A stretch of 64,000 nt of DNA from Vibrio algarum (GTDB taxonomy: Bacteria; Pseudomonadota; Gammaproteobacteria; Enterobacterales; Vibrionaceae), in contig NZ_JAQLOI010000001.1 of NCBI RefSeq assembly GCF_028204155.1, positions 1,302,001-1,366,000 on the forward strand, in the 5' to 3' direction. A program made the position numbers and the translations under genes. The notes under the pieces are model-generated. The model did no database searches. It worked only from the letters and a program-made list of their open reading frames with translations, and had not been told where the DNA came from. This document shows, in pieces, positions 45,194 through 54,037 of the stretch (positions within the stretch are counted from its first letter, which is position 1; the number at the start of each line of letters is the position of its first letter).

Positions 45194-45724
45194 ATGCCAC
45201 ATAGCTATCAAGACATAATTACGTTATTCAACCAAACCTTCTATCAAGAGTTTAATACTAAGCTTGAGCGTGGTGGGGACGAGCCTATATATCTGCCAGC
45301 CGATGATAATGTTTCTTACCATCGTATAGTTTTCGCTCGTGGGTTTTATGCTTCTGCCTTACACGAAATCGCACATTGGTGTGTTGCCGGTCCGGAGCGT
45401 CGATTACTAGAAGACTTTGGTTATTGGTATCAACCGGATGGAAGAACAGCACATGTTCAGGCTGAGTTCGAAAAAGTCGAGGTTAGACCCCAAGCTTACG
45501 AGTGGATTTTAGCTGCCAGCGCTGGTTTTCCATTTAATGTAAGTTGCGACAATTTACAAGGTGACTTTGAACCGGATAGATTGGCATTTATGAATAAGGT
45601 TTATAAAGAAGTGCAAACAATTTTAAGTGAAGGTGTACCGTATCGCGTAAGGCTGCTGTCGGATACACTGCGTAGTTTTTATCACACGCCAGAATTAGAA
45701 CTGGATCAGTTTGAAGTGAAATAG
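45194..45724 (+). CDS. epmC: EpmC (YfcM), elongation factor P hydroxylase
   Basis: 176 residues, close to E. coli YfcM. The metal-site helix HEIAHW occurs in ASALHEIAHWCVAGPERR, with further conserved DFGYWYQPDGRT. It hydroxylates the beta-lysyl-modified Lys of EF-P. The prmB-aroC-epmC-yfcL order mirrors E. coli, less mepA and yfcA. Confidence 0.94.
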   Translation: MPHSYQDIITLFNQTFYQEFNTKLERGGDEPIYLPADDNVSYHRIVFARGFYASALHEIAHWCVAGPERRLLEDFGYWYQPDGRTAHVQAEFEKVEVRPQAYEWILAASAGFPFNVSCDNLQGDFEPDRLAFMNKVYKEVQTILSEGVPYRVRLLSDTLRSFYHTPELELDQFEVK

Positions 45725-45733
45725 AGAATTCCA

Positions 45734-45994
45734 ATGATTGTTGAATATGAAGAAAAATGGTTAGAAATGATCGATACATCCGTCGAAAGCGCGTCAGATG
45801 ACGAACTTTTTGCAGGTGGATATCTTAGGGGGCATATATCCCTTTCAGCTGCGGATTGTGAAGCCGAAGGTATCGATGATTTGAACCTATTTAAAAATAA
45901 GGTTGAACAAAGTTTAGAAGCGGCGCGTTCAGAATTAGCACCTGCAGATAGAACCATCGTGGCAGACCTATGGAACCAGCTTAAAAATTCATAA
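45734..45994 (+). CDS. yfcL: YfcL family protein
   Basis: 86 residues, acidic and helical, with the YfcL pattern SDDELFAGGYLRGHISLSAA. No function is established for the family. It lies 9 bp after epmC, consistent with one operon as in E. coli. Confidence 0.85.
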   Translation: MIVEYEEKWLEMIDTSVESASDDELFAGGYLRGHISLSAADCEAEGIDDLNLFKNKVEQSLEAARSELAPADRTIVADLWNQLKNS

Positions 45995-46206
45995 TTGTCG
46001 ACAAAAAAATCTAACGACATTCAAGGTTTTCATAAGTAAATATAACTCTTTTCTATTTTGGCGGACTGGCGGTGGAGTAGATAAAAGCTTTATGTTACAA
46101 GAAACTATTTGGTGAGTGTATCAATGCGTTTGGGTTTTAAAATTTTTTGTTGTTCTACTTGAACCACTTTACTCGACGTGTAATTTAGTCTTTGAGGTAA
46201 TAGATA

Positions 46207-47682
46207 ATGAATATAGTTTGGGCTACAAGTGAAGCTGCCCCGTATGCGAAAACAGGTGGATTAGCTGATGTTTCGTATTCGCTTCCTTATGCAATGGCAG
46301 AAAATGGACACAATGTGTCAGTTATCATGCCTTATTATCCGCAAGTTATGGGAGAGTTATGTGAGCAAACTGAATGCGTTTATGAGTTGTTAGGTGTTCC
46401 TTTTGGTGATGGTAACGAAGAGTGGGCTTCGATTAGGCAACACAAAATAAATGATAACCTCTCTTTCTATTTTATTGAGTACGACAAATTTTACGATCGT
46501 CCTAAATTATATGATTGGGGTGGAAGTGAGTATGCAGATAATGCAGAGCGCTTTATTTTTCTCTCTCGCGCTGTTATGCAGGCGGTTCTCGCGTTAGACA
46601 TTAAAGTGGATGTGTTGCATGCAAATGATTGGCATGTCGCTTTGTGTAATGTCTACGTTAAAAGCGATTTATATCGCTCGTATAGCAACTTCGCAGAAAC
46701 CAAGTCTATTATGACGATACACAATATTGGTTACCAAGGTGTATTCAATAAGTCTAACCTCTCTTTTACCGGACTCACTTGGGACTATTTTAATTTTCAG
46801 TGTTTGGAATTTTTTGATCAACTAAATTTCCTAAAAGCAGGTGTATTAACTGCTGACATGGTTACGACGGTAAGTCCAACCTATGCGGAAGAAATTTTAA
46901 CACCGGAATATGGATTTAGTTTAGAGAATGCACTTCAACACAAAGCGGTGAAAGGAAAGCTTCGAGGTATCATTAATGGAATTGATATCCATGAATGGAA
47001 TCCTGAATCTGACGCATTACTGCCTCATAATTACTCGCACAATGATCTATCAGGAAAGGTTTTATGTAAGGCTGAGCTTCAAAAAGAATTTGGTTTAGAA
47101 GTGAGACCTGACGTTCCTGTATATGGTGTTGTATCGCGCCTAGCGACTCAGAAAGGTCTTGATGTTTTTATCGAGTGTATCGATGAAATGTTGAAGAATG
47201 ATGATGTTCAATTTGTTATTGTCGGCTCTGGTGAAAGTTGGCAAGAGTCAGCGTTGGGCAATTTTGCTCGAACGTATCCCGGTAAATGTGGTGTCCATAT
47301 TGGCTATAGCAACAAGCTTGCCCATTTGGTTGAAGCTGGATCTGATTTCTTTGTTATGCCATCTCGATATGAGCCATGTGGCCTTAATCAGATGTACAGT
47401 ATGAAGTATGGAACGGTACCGATTGTAAGATCCACAGGTGGTCTCGAAGATACAGTACATAATTATTCTGCTAGTAACCTTGAACAGGCAACGGGATTTA
47501 AGTTTTATGACCTATATCCAGCTGCATTAAGGGACACTATGCGTTGGGCTGCCTCTATCTATCGTAATGATAAACCCGCGTTTGAGAAGATGATTGTAAA
47601 CGGGATGAAGACGGATTTTTCTTGGCACCTAACAGCTATGGAATATGAAGAGCTGTACGACCATGCCAATAAAAGATATTGA
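46207..47682 (+). CDS. glgA: GlgA, glycogen synthase
   Basis: 491 residues, GT5 family. N-terminal ADP-glucose site K15-T-G-G (YAKTGGLADVSYSLP), HANDWH motif, and the C-terminal SRYEPCGLNQMYSMKYGTVP with catalytic Glu and STGGLEDTV. It extends alpha-1,4-glucan from ADP-glucose. It stands alone here with no glgC or glgB neighbour. A Shine-Dalgarno-like GAGG lies 8 bp upstream. Its terminator hairpin is split by a MITE-like insertion. Confidence 0.96.
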   Translation: MNIVWATSEAAPYAKTGGLADVSYSLPYAMAENGHNVSVIMPYYPQVMGELCEQTECVYELLGVPFGDGNEEWASIRQHKINDNLSFYFIEYDKFYDRPKLYDWGGSEYADNAERFIFLSRAVMQAVLALDIKVDVLHANDWHVALCNVYVKSDLYRSYSNFAETKSIMTIHNIGYQGVFNKSNLSFTGLTWDYFNFQCLEFFDQLNFLKAGVLTADMVTTVSPTYAEEILTPEYGFSLENALQHKAVKGKLRGIINGIDIHEWNPESDALLPHNYSHNDLSGKVLCKAELQKEFGLEVRPDVPVYGVVSRLATQKGLDVFIECIDEMLKNDDVQFVIVGSGESWQESALGNFARTYPGKCGVHIGYSNKLAHLVEAGSDFFVMPSRYEPCGLNQMYSMKYGTVPIVRSTGGLEDTVHNYSASNLEQATGFKFYDLYPAALRDTMRWAASIYRNDKPAFEKMIVNGMKTDFSWHLTAMEYEELYDHANKRY

Positions 47683-47699
47683 TCTGTATTTTGACGCAT

Positions 47700-47884
47700 A
47701 AAAAATGCCTCTTTAATAAGATAATGCTGTTCGGTTAAGGTCATTTAAACCTGTAATCCCGACGAAAACCGACGTCATCCCCATGAAAATGGGGATCTAG
47801 TACAGCCAAGATTCCCGTTTTCACGGGAATGACGAAGTATTTAGCACCAACTGATCGGCATTATCTTTAATAAGAGGCATTTTT
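47700..47884 (+). terminator. glgA terminator hairpin split by a 144-bp insertion
   Basis: The left arm (AAAAAATGCCTCTT, 47700-47713) and right arm (AAGAGGCATTTTT, 47872-47884) are complementary and would form an ordinary intrinsic terminator with a TAAT loop. The mobile element and its target duplication now separate them. The long loop can still fold on itself, so termination may be weakened rather than lost. Confidence 0.8.
47721..47864 (+). mobile_element. 144-bp MITE-like element, copy 2 (in the glgA terminator)
   Basis: Flanked by a perfect 10-bp direct repeat CTTTAATAAG (47711-47720, 47865-47874), proof of insertion. Inverted ends begin ATAATGCTG and, on the complement, ATAATGCCG. Internal hairpins are CATCCCCATGAAAATGGGGA (GAAA loop) and ATTCCCGTTTTCACGGGAAT. 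The right end has drifted (AATGCCGATCAGTTGG on the complement). It lies in the same orientation as copy 1 and also in a convergent gene gap. Confidence 0.88.
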
Positions 47885-47920
47885 ATTGAATTGCTTTCTT
47901 CTTAGGTGAATATCACAGCG

Positions 47921-49927
47921 CTATTGGCTTGCAGGCCTTCCTTTTAATAGCTTCCTTACCCACATTTTTGCAGGGTGAATGCCTTCCAAACTATCTACTG
48001 GTAGAGGGATGGGGTCATTACAAATTTGAGAAGCTAACACCTCAGCCATTAAAGGGGCAGAGCACAGTCCACGCCCTCCTAGCGCCAAAAAACAGTAAAG
48101 ATTTTTATAGTCCGATACGGGGTCAACGTCTTTATCTTTGAGTAGGTTGGCATACTCTATTTTTACTGATTCAAAGTTGCATACGTTGCCAACGAATGGC
48201 AAATGGTCTCGACTGGTACTACGAATACCTTGTTTTGCGAGACTTTCTCGAATATCTACTTCATTCACCCATGGTTTATCTGGTAGCGTTCTAACAAGTT
48301 TATGAGCGTTGTCCTGCTGCGCATGTTCATCGTAGGCATGGTTTATATTCGTTCTGTCGTGACTCGCTCCGATACAATGATATTGATTTTTAGGATTGTA
48401 AGGCGTCATGTAACCGTTGTAACAAAGCACTGTTTTTAGTTTCTTTAATACCGGTGAAGTCGGGATGTGACTAACCTGTCCTTTCACGGCGGATTGGGGT
48501 ATTGAAGATGTCTGATTAAATTGGGTTGCTTCATGGCCGTTTGCAACGACGACGACTTCGTGTTGAAAATATGAGTTATCGCTGTGTAGGGCCCAATGAT
48601 TATCTTCATTTTGTTCTAGGCGATTAATTTTTGTATTACATCTAAGTGTTAAGTGCCCACTATCCATTTGTTCTTGAATCAGTTTCTTAGTGAACTCACT
48701 AGGAGACAACCACCCACCCATAGGATAGGTTATTCCTGCCATGCTTGTAGGTAGGCCGACCAGTTTATCCATATCTTCTACGCAAACCGATTTTACGAGC
48801 TCGGTAGAATGATTGCCGAGTAATATATTGTTGAGTTTATCACGTGCTTTATCGTTCCATGCTAAATGAGTAACACCACACCAGTCATGGTCATAATCAA
48901 ATCGTTTAGAAGCGTTGTCAAAAAACTGTCGAGCGAATAAAAAGGCAGGAGCATAAACCCTAGATGCGCCACTATGGTTACTATTCAATAATGGGTAGAT
49001 TGCCCCTTGTCTATTTCCAGAAGCATTCTGAGCCAGTTGCGGATCTTTACAATACAAAGTGACTTTTATTCCACGTTGACATAGGGTTGCGGCTAATGCA
49101 GCGCTAGCGATACCCCCACCTATGATTGCCACGTCATTTACCGTAGGTTGACTAGGCCTGGCAAACCAAGGTTGTAGATTGGAAAATGGTTTTTTATGCT
49201 CCATTAAACCGGCAATCATCTCCCGTTTTGGGCCAAATCCCTTAACTTTTTTCATCGAGAAACCAGCATCGATCAGTCCTCTACGAACAAAACCTGCGGC
49301 GGTGAATGTCGCGCACGTGCAGTCTTGCTTTGCTAGATTAGCCATGCCATCAAAAAGATCTTGGTTCCACATTTCTGGGTTTTTACTTGGTGCGAAACCA
49401 TCTAAGAACCAAGCATCAACAATACCGGCTTCGTTGGTTGGCACCGCGGGTAGACATTCTTTGATGTCACCAAACCATAGGTCAAGCGTTATGGCCCCGT
49501 TTGCCAATACAATACGGTGACATTCAGGAACCGATATCGGATAGGAGTCTTGGAGTTGCTTAGCGTATGACTCTAGTTCAGGCCACGCTTGATGAGCTTT
49601 CTTTAAATCTTCAATGTTTAAGGGGAACTTCTCAAAACTGATGAAATGTAGTTCTTTTAGTGGTGCATTTGGAAATTGTTCTCGATATTTTTCAAACCAC
49701 TGCCATACTGCTAGGAAGTTTAAGCCTGTACCAAAACCTGTTTCCGCTACCACAAAACGACGGTGCTCATATGAATGCCATCTATCGGGTAGATTATTTT
49801 GTTTAAGAAATACATATCGAGATTCCTCTAAGCCGTTTACATTAGAGAAGTATACATCGTCAAATTTTTCGGAAACGGGTGTCCCCGCCTCATTCCATTC
49901 GAGGTTCGCATTGGTAATAGAAGTCAT
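47921..49927 (-). CDS. mnmC: MnmC, bifunctional tRNA mnm5s2U34 biosynthesis protein
   Basis: 668 residues. The N-terminal methyltransferase (about 1-245) has FVVAETGFGTGLNFLAVWQW and WFLDGFAPSKNPEMWN. The C-terminal FAD oxidoreductase begins near 264 (DVAIIGGGIASAALAATLCQ). It converts cmnm5U34 to nm5U34 and then mnm5U34 in wobble tRNAs. It is divergent from fabB, as in Vibrio and E. coli, with 143 bp of shared promoter space. Confidence 0.97.
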   Translation of the reverse strand: MTSITNANLEWNEAGTPVSEKFDDVYFSNVNGLEESRYVFLKQNNLPDRWHSYEHRRFVVAETGFGTGLNFLAVWQWFEKYREQFPNAPLKELHFISFEKFPLNIEDLKKAHQAWPELESYAKQLQDSYPISVPECHRIVLANGAITLDLWFGDIKECLPAVPTNEAGIVDAWFLDGFAPSKNPEMWNQDLFDGMANLAKQDCTCATFTAAGFVRRGLIDAGFSMKKVKGFGPKREMIAGLMEHKKPFSNLQPWFARPSQPTVNDVAIIGGGIASAALAATLCQRGIKVTLYCKDPQLAQNASGNRQGAIYPLLNSNHSGASRVYAPAFLFARQFFDNASKRFDYDHDWCGVTHLAWNDKARDKLNNILLGNHSTELVKSVCVEDMDKLVGLPTSMAGITYPMGGWLSPSEFTKKLIQEQMDSGHLTLRCNTKINRLEQNEDNHWALHSDNSYFQHEVVVVANGHEATQFNQTSSIPQSAVKGQVSHIPTSPVLKKLKTVLCYNGYMTPYNPKNQYHCIGASHDRTNINHAYDEHAQQDNAHKLVRTLPDKPWVNEVDIRESLAKQGIRSTSRDHLPFVGNVCNFESVKIEYANLLKDKDVDPVSDYKNLYCFLALGGRGLCSAPLMAEVLASQICNDPIPLPVDSLEGIHPAKMWVRKLLKGRPASQ

Positions 49928-50070
49928 GGTTTTTGAACTGTTTGGCTTATTATTAGTCGAAGGTTAGACTAAATTGTACGGCTTTATAGGAAAGCTGACC
50001 ACTTTTGATGGTTAACTTGGGTATTATCGTACGGTTAACTTAAAAATTTTATAATTTATAGGAATGTAAA

Positions 50071-51282
50071 ATGAAACGCGCTGTCATCACTGGTATGGGT
50101 ATTGTGTCTAGTATCGGTAATAACGTTGAAGAAGTACTAGAGTCTCTTAAAGCAGGCAAATCAGGTATCAACGAATCTGAACAGTTCAAAGAGATGGGCC
50201 TACGTTCTCAAGTGTGGGGCGATCTTAAGATCAAACCAGCAGAACATATTGATCGCAAAAAAATGCGTTTTATGGGAGATGCAGCCGCTTACGCTTACCT
50301 TTCTATGGAACAAGCTATTGAAGATGCGGATCTAAAAGATGATCAGGTATCTAACATTCGTACAGGAATTGTAGTGGGTTCTGGTGGTGCTTCAGCATTA
50401 AACCAAACGCTGGCTGTGGATACACTGCGTGAAAAAGGCGTTCGTCGAGTTGGGCCTTACATGGTAACTCGTACTATGTCATCTACGGTATCTGCATGTT
50501 TGGCAACACCATTTAAAATTCTTGGTGTTAACTACTCGATGAGTTCAGCATGTGCAACTTCAGCACACTGTATCGGCCATGCGGTAGAGTTAATTCAACT
50601 TGGCAAACAAGATGTGATTTTTGCTGGTGGTGGCGAAGAGCTCGATTGGAGTCAGACTATGATGTTTGACGCCATGGGCGCGCTATCAACTAAATATAAT
50701 GATACACCCGAAAAGTCTTCACGCACCTATGACGCTAACAGAGATGGTTTTGTAATTTCTGGTGGTGGCGGTATCGTCGTTGTTGAAGAACTCGAACATG
50801 CTCTTGCTCGTGGTGCGAAGATCTACGGTGAAATTGTAGGTTATGGTGCCACTTCAGACGGTTATGATATGACGGCGCCTTCTGGTGAAGGTGCGGCTCG
50901 TTGTATGAGAGATGCGATGCAGAACGTCGACAGTGTTGACTATGTAAACACCCACGGCACATCAACACCTATCGGTGATGGTAAAGAGCTAGAGGCTATT
51001 CAAGAAGTCTTTGGTGGTAACAGTCCTGCTATTTCGGCGACAAAAGCAATGACGGGTCATGCTCTTGGTGCAGCAGGTGTGCATGAAGCTATCTATTCAA
51101 CATTAATGTTAGAAAACAGCTTTATTGCACCAAGTATTAACATCGATGAATTGGATGCTGCTGCTGAAGGTCTCGATATCGTAACGGAAAGACGCGATCA
51201 AGAAATCACTACAGTAATGTCTAATAGCTTTGGCTTTGGTGGTACAAACGCGACTTTAGTTATTAAGAAATACGAAGCGTAA
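50071..51282 (+). CDS. fabB: FabB, 3-oxoacyl-ACP synthase I
   Basis: 403 residues with the Cys-His-His triad: C161 (YSMSSACATSAHC), H in YVNTHGTSTPIGD, and H in TKAMTGHALGAAG. It elongates fatty acids and is needed for unsaturated ones. The upstream gap holds a TATAAT box at 50050, with AGGA before the ATG, and two GTACGG-containing segments that could bind FabR or FadR, though no clear consensus is seen. Its 3' UTR is long and structured (next entry). Confidence 0.97.
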   Translation: MKRAVITGMGIVSSIGNNVEEVLESLKAGKSGINESEQFKEMGLRSQVWGDLKIKPAEHIDRKKMRFMGDAAAYAYLSMEQAIEDADLKDDQVSNIRTGIVVGSGGASALNQTLAVDTLREKGVRRVGPYMVTRTMSSTVSACLATPFKILGVNYSMSSACATSAHCIGHAVELIQLGKQDVIFAGGGEELDWSQTMMFDAMGALSTKYNDTPEKSSRTYDANRDGFVISGGGGIVVVEELEHALARGAKIYGEIVGYGATSDGYDMTAPSGEGAARCMRDAMQNVDSVDYVNTHGTSTPIGDGKELEAIQEVFGGNSPAISATKAMTGHALGAAGVHEAIYSTLMLENSFIAPSINIDELDAAAEGLDIVTERRDQEITTVMSNSFGFGGTNATLVIKKYEA

Positions 51283-51283
51283 T

Positions 51284-51446
51284 TCGTTTCAGAACCTAAT
51301 CTGAAACGGAAGACGGAAAAGGTTTCCAGAATCGATCAGCTTGCCTGATCACACAGACGCAAACATGTTCCTTTGAGAGCGGAACGTGATCCTTTTGTTC
51401 TGGAATTTGCCCGGTTATCTATTAATTTAGGTGATCGGGCATTTTT
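51284..51446 (+). ncRNA. farS: Candidate FarS sRNA in the fabB 3' UTR
   Basis: V. cholerae FarS is an Hfq sRNA cut from the fabB 3' UTR by RNase E that represses fadE mRNAs. Here the fabB stop is followed by 160 bp of structured, non-coding sequence: hairpins CGTTTCAG/CTGAAACG, GATCAG/CTGATC and GTTCC/GGAAC, ending in a strong terminator. Position and structure fit FarS; the exact 5' end cannot be fixed by eye. The rest of the 310-bp gap to pdxB (51447-51592) shows no firm feature. Confidence 0.7.
51408..51446 (+). terminator. Terminator of fabB/FarS
   Basis: A 13-bp stem with G-U wobbles (TGCCCGGTTATCT / AGGTGATCGGGCA), 8-base loop, and T5 tail, 126 bp after the fabB stop. Such a distal terminator fits a stable 3' UTR-derived sRNA. 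Confidence 0.88.
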
Positions 51447-51592
51447 ATATCCAGTTATACCAAAGCTATGTCTTATGGATAGTTAGGTTAGTGTGATTGC
51501 TGTTACTGCAGCATCTGTTAAAAATTTGCTGGCGAATGATGACGTATTACGCCACAATCCCCTCCTTAGTGAAACGAGAAACCACCTTACCT

Positions 51593-52726
51593 ATGAAAAT
51601 CTTAATTGATGAAGCTATGCCTTATGCTGAAGCGCTATTTAGTCAGCTTGGTGAAGTAATGATGAAATCTGGTCGAGACATTAACGCGGAAGATTTAATA
51701 GACGTAGATGCATTAATGATTCGTTCTGTCACCAAGGTTAATTCTGAACTTTTGACTCATGCAAATCGTTTGAAATTTGTAGGTACAGCAACCGCTGGCA
51801 TGGACCATGTAGACCAGCTATTACTTAAAGACAAAGGTATCTTCTTTACTGCTGCACCGGGTTGTAACAAAGTTGGTGTTGCGGAATACGTGTTTAGCGT
51901 TTTAATGATTCTCGCTCAACAGAAGGGCTTTTCTGTTTTTGATAAGACAGTTGGAATTGTCGGAGCAGGACAAGTTGGTAGTTACTTGTCTGAAGCGTTG
52001 CAAGGTATCGGTATCAATGTATTGCTTAATGACCCAATAAAGCAAGCAGAAGGAGATACGAGAACGTTCGTAGACTTGGATTATCTTCTTAAAGAAGCGG
52101 ATGTTATTACATTGCATACACCAATTACTAAAACAGGTGATTACCCAACTCATCATTTGATAGATGCACAAAAGCTACAAAGTATGCGAGCTGATCAGAT
52201 ATTAATAAATGCGGCTAGAGGTCCAGTCGTCGATAATTTGGCTCTTAAACAACGTTTGATGCAGCAAGACGGATTCAGTGCAACTTTAGATGTGTTTGAG
52301 CAAGAACCTGTTGTAGACCTTGAACTTTTACCCTATCTAGATTTTGCTACGCCGCATATAGCGGGTTACGGCCTAGAAGGAAAAGCTCGCGGTACGACGA
52401 TGATCTACAATTTTTATTGTGAGTTCCTAGAAACACAAGACAGAGCGAATGCTTCAGATTTACTTCCAATCGCCCCCATCCCTCAAGTTACGCTTGATAG
52501 ACCATGGGATGAAGCGGTTCTACAGAATCTTATTCAGTTAATTTATGATGTACGATATGACGACGCTATATTTCGTCGCGAAATTGAGAAAAACGGCGCA
52601 TTTGACGCAATGCGTAAAAACTATTGGGATAGAAGAGAATATAGTGCAATTCGCTTAGTTGGTGATAAAACATGCCAGCTAGAACCACTAAGCAAATTAG
52701 GTTTTCAAATAGAGGTAGAGAAATGA
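51593..52726 (+). CDS. pdxB: PdxB, erythronate-4-phosphate dehydrogenase
   Basis: 377 residues from ATG 51593 (MKILIDEAMPYAEALF aligns with E. coli PdxB, 378 residues); the open frame extends to 51497 without similarity. NAD motif VGIVGAGQVGSYL, catalytic R (INAARGPVVDN), E (FEQEPV) and H (TPHIAGYGLEGKARGTT). Second step of the DXP-dependent pyridoxal phosphate route. It overlaps asd by 4 bp (ATGA). Confidence 0.96.
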   Translation: MKILIDEAMPYAEALFSQLGEVMMKSGRDINAEDLIDVDALMIRSVTKVNSELLTHANRLKFVGTATAGMDHVDQLLLKDKGIFFTAAPGCNKVGVAEYVFSVLMILAQQKGFSVFDKTVGIVGAGQVGSYLSEALQGIGINVLLNDPIKQAEGDTRTFVDLDYLLKEADVITLHTPITKTGDYPTHHLIDAQKLQSMRADQILINAARGPVVDNLALKQRLMQQDGFSATLDVFEQEPVVDLELLPYLDFATPHIAGYGLEGKARGTTMIYNFYCEFLETQDRANASDLLPIAPIPQVTLDRPWDEAVLQNLIQLIYDVRYDDAIFRREIEKNGAFDAMRKNYWDRREYSAIRLVGDKTCQLEPLSKLGFQIEVEK

Positions 52727-53736
52727 GCCAAGAATTTAACGTAGCAGTATTGGGTGCGACGGGTGCCGTCGGTGAGACCATACTGGAGGTTCTAAAAGAA
52801 CGAGACTTTCCGATAGGTAATATCCATCTATTGGCCAGTGAACGAAGTGAAGGCAAAAGCTATCGTTTTAATGGTAAGTCAATCTTGGTAGAAAATGTTC
52901 AAGACTTTGATTGGTCTCAGGTGCACATCGCTCTGTTTTCTGCTGGTGCAGAGTTATCAGAAAAATGGGCGCCTATTGCGGCAGATGAAGGTGTAGTAGT
53001 TATCGATAACACATCTCAGTTTAGGTATGACTATGATATTCCTCTGGTTATTCCGGAAGTTAATCCAGAGGCGATTGCAGATTTTAGGAATCGAAATATT
53101 ATTGCCAATCCTAACTGTTCAACTATTCAGATGTTAGTTGCACTTAAACCTATTTATGATGAAGTGGGTATAGAGCGAATCAATGTATCTACTTACCAAT
53201 CGGTATCTGGTGCTGGAAAATCGGGTATAGATGAACTAGCCGGTCAAACTGCCAAACTATTGAATGGGACACCAGCGGAACCGGAAGCATTCAGCCAACA
53301 GATTGCATTTAACTGTATTCCTCAAATAGATGCCTTTATGGAAAATGGTTATACGAAAGAAGAGATGAAGATGGTTTGGGAAACCCAAAAAATCTTTAAT
53401 GATCCTTCGATATTGGTAAACCCTACTTGTGTTCGTGTACCCGTGTTTTATGGACATGCAGAATCGATACATATTGAAACGAGTGCCCCTATTGATGCAG
53501 AGCAAGTAGTACAAATTCTGGAAAATACAGATGGCGTCGAAGTTTTTCAAGAACAAGATTTCCCAACTCAAGTTCGTGATGCTGGCGGTAAAGATCACGT
53601 GATGGTTGGTCGTGTAAGAAATGACATCAGTCATCACAGTGGCATCAATATGTGGGTTGTCGCAGATAACGTTCGTAAAGGTGCTGCCACCAATGCGGTA
53701 CAAATTGCGGAGCTATTGATCCGAGATTATTTTTAG
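52723..53736 (+). CDS. asd: Aspartate-semialdehyde dehydrogenase (Asd/Usg type)
   Basis: 337 residues from ATG 52723, overlapping the pdxB stop. NADP motif VAVLGATGAVGETILEVL, catalytic C132 (IANPNCSTIQM), and GAGKSGIDEL plus RVPVFYGHAESIHIET. It makes aspartate semialdehyde for lysine, threonine, methionine and diaminopimelate. In E. coli this locus holds usg, an asd paralogue; here the active Cys is present, so a real Asd is plausible. Vibrio often carries two asd genes. Confidence 0.9.
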   Translation: MSQEFNVAVLGATGAVGETILEVLKERDFPIGNIHLLASERSEGKSYRFNGKSILVENVQDFDWSQVHIALFSAGAELSEKWAPIAADEGVVVIDNTSQFRYDYDIPLVIPEVNPEAIADFRNRNIIANPNCSTIQMLVALKPIYDEVGIERINVSTYQSVSGAGKSGIDELAGQTAKLLNGTPAEPEAFSQQIAFNCIPQIDAFMENGYTKEEMKMVWETQKIFNDPSILVNPTCVRVPVFYGHAESIHIETSAPIDAEQVVQILENTDGVEVFQEQDFPTQVRDAGGKDHVMVGRVRNDISHHSGINMWVVADNVRKGAATNAVQIAELLIRDYF

Positions 53737-53770
53737 CCTCAATTTAACGCTGATATTTAGATTTATAGTT

Positions 53771-53804
53771 AAGAAGGCCCTAGTTATCGCTAGGGCTTTC
53801 TTTT
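53771..53804 (+). terminator. Terminator of pdxB-asd
   Basis: AAGAAGGCCCTAG and CTAGGGCTTTCTTT form a strong stem around TTATCG, 34 bp after asd. The rest of the 301-bp gap to hubP (to 54037) is AT-rich and should contain the hubP promoter; boxes are not clear. Confidence 0.9.
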
Positions 53805-54037
53805 GGGTTATAAAGCCGAATAAGTTTTGATATCAATGCACATGGCTCCGTTATTTAGCAATAAAATGAGATATTCTGATGATTTACCCACATTTTTTAT
53901 GCTGAGGCCTATAGTTTTCCTTTCGATATCCGATATATTTAGAAGCTATCCTCTTTTTAGAGATATAAGTTCATTTACTTGCGGGTATTTGCTCTATATT
54001 AATTAAATAAGTTTTAACGCACAAAGACGAGCCTTAT

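Noticed and set aside
51493..51609. Possible 38-codon GTG-started leader ORF overlapping the pdxB start
   Set aside because: There is only a weak Shine-Dalgarno and no recognisable sequence; an open frame of this length is expected by chance.
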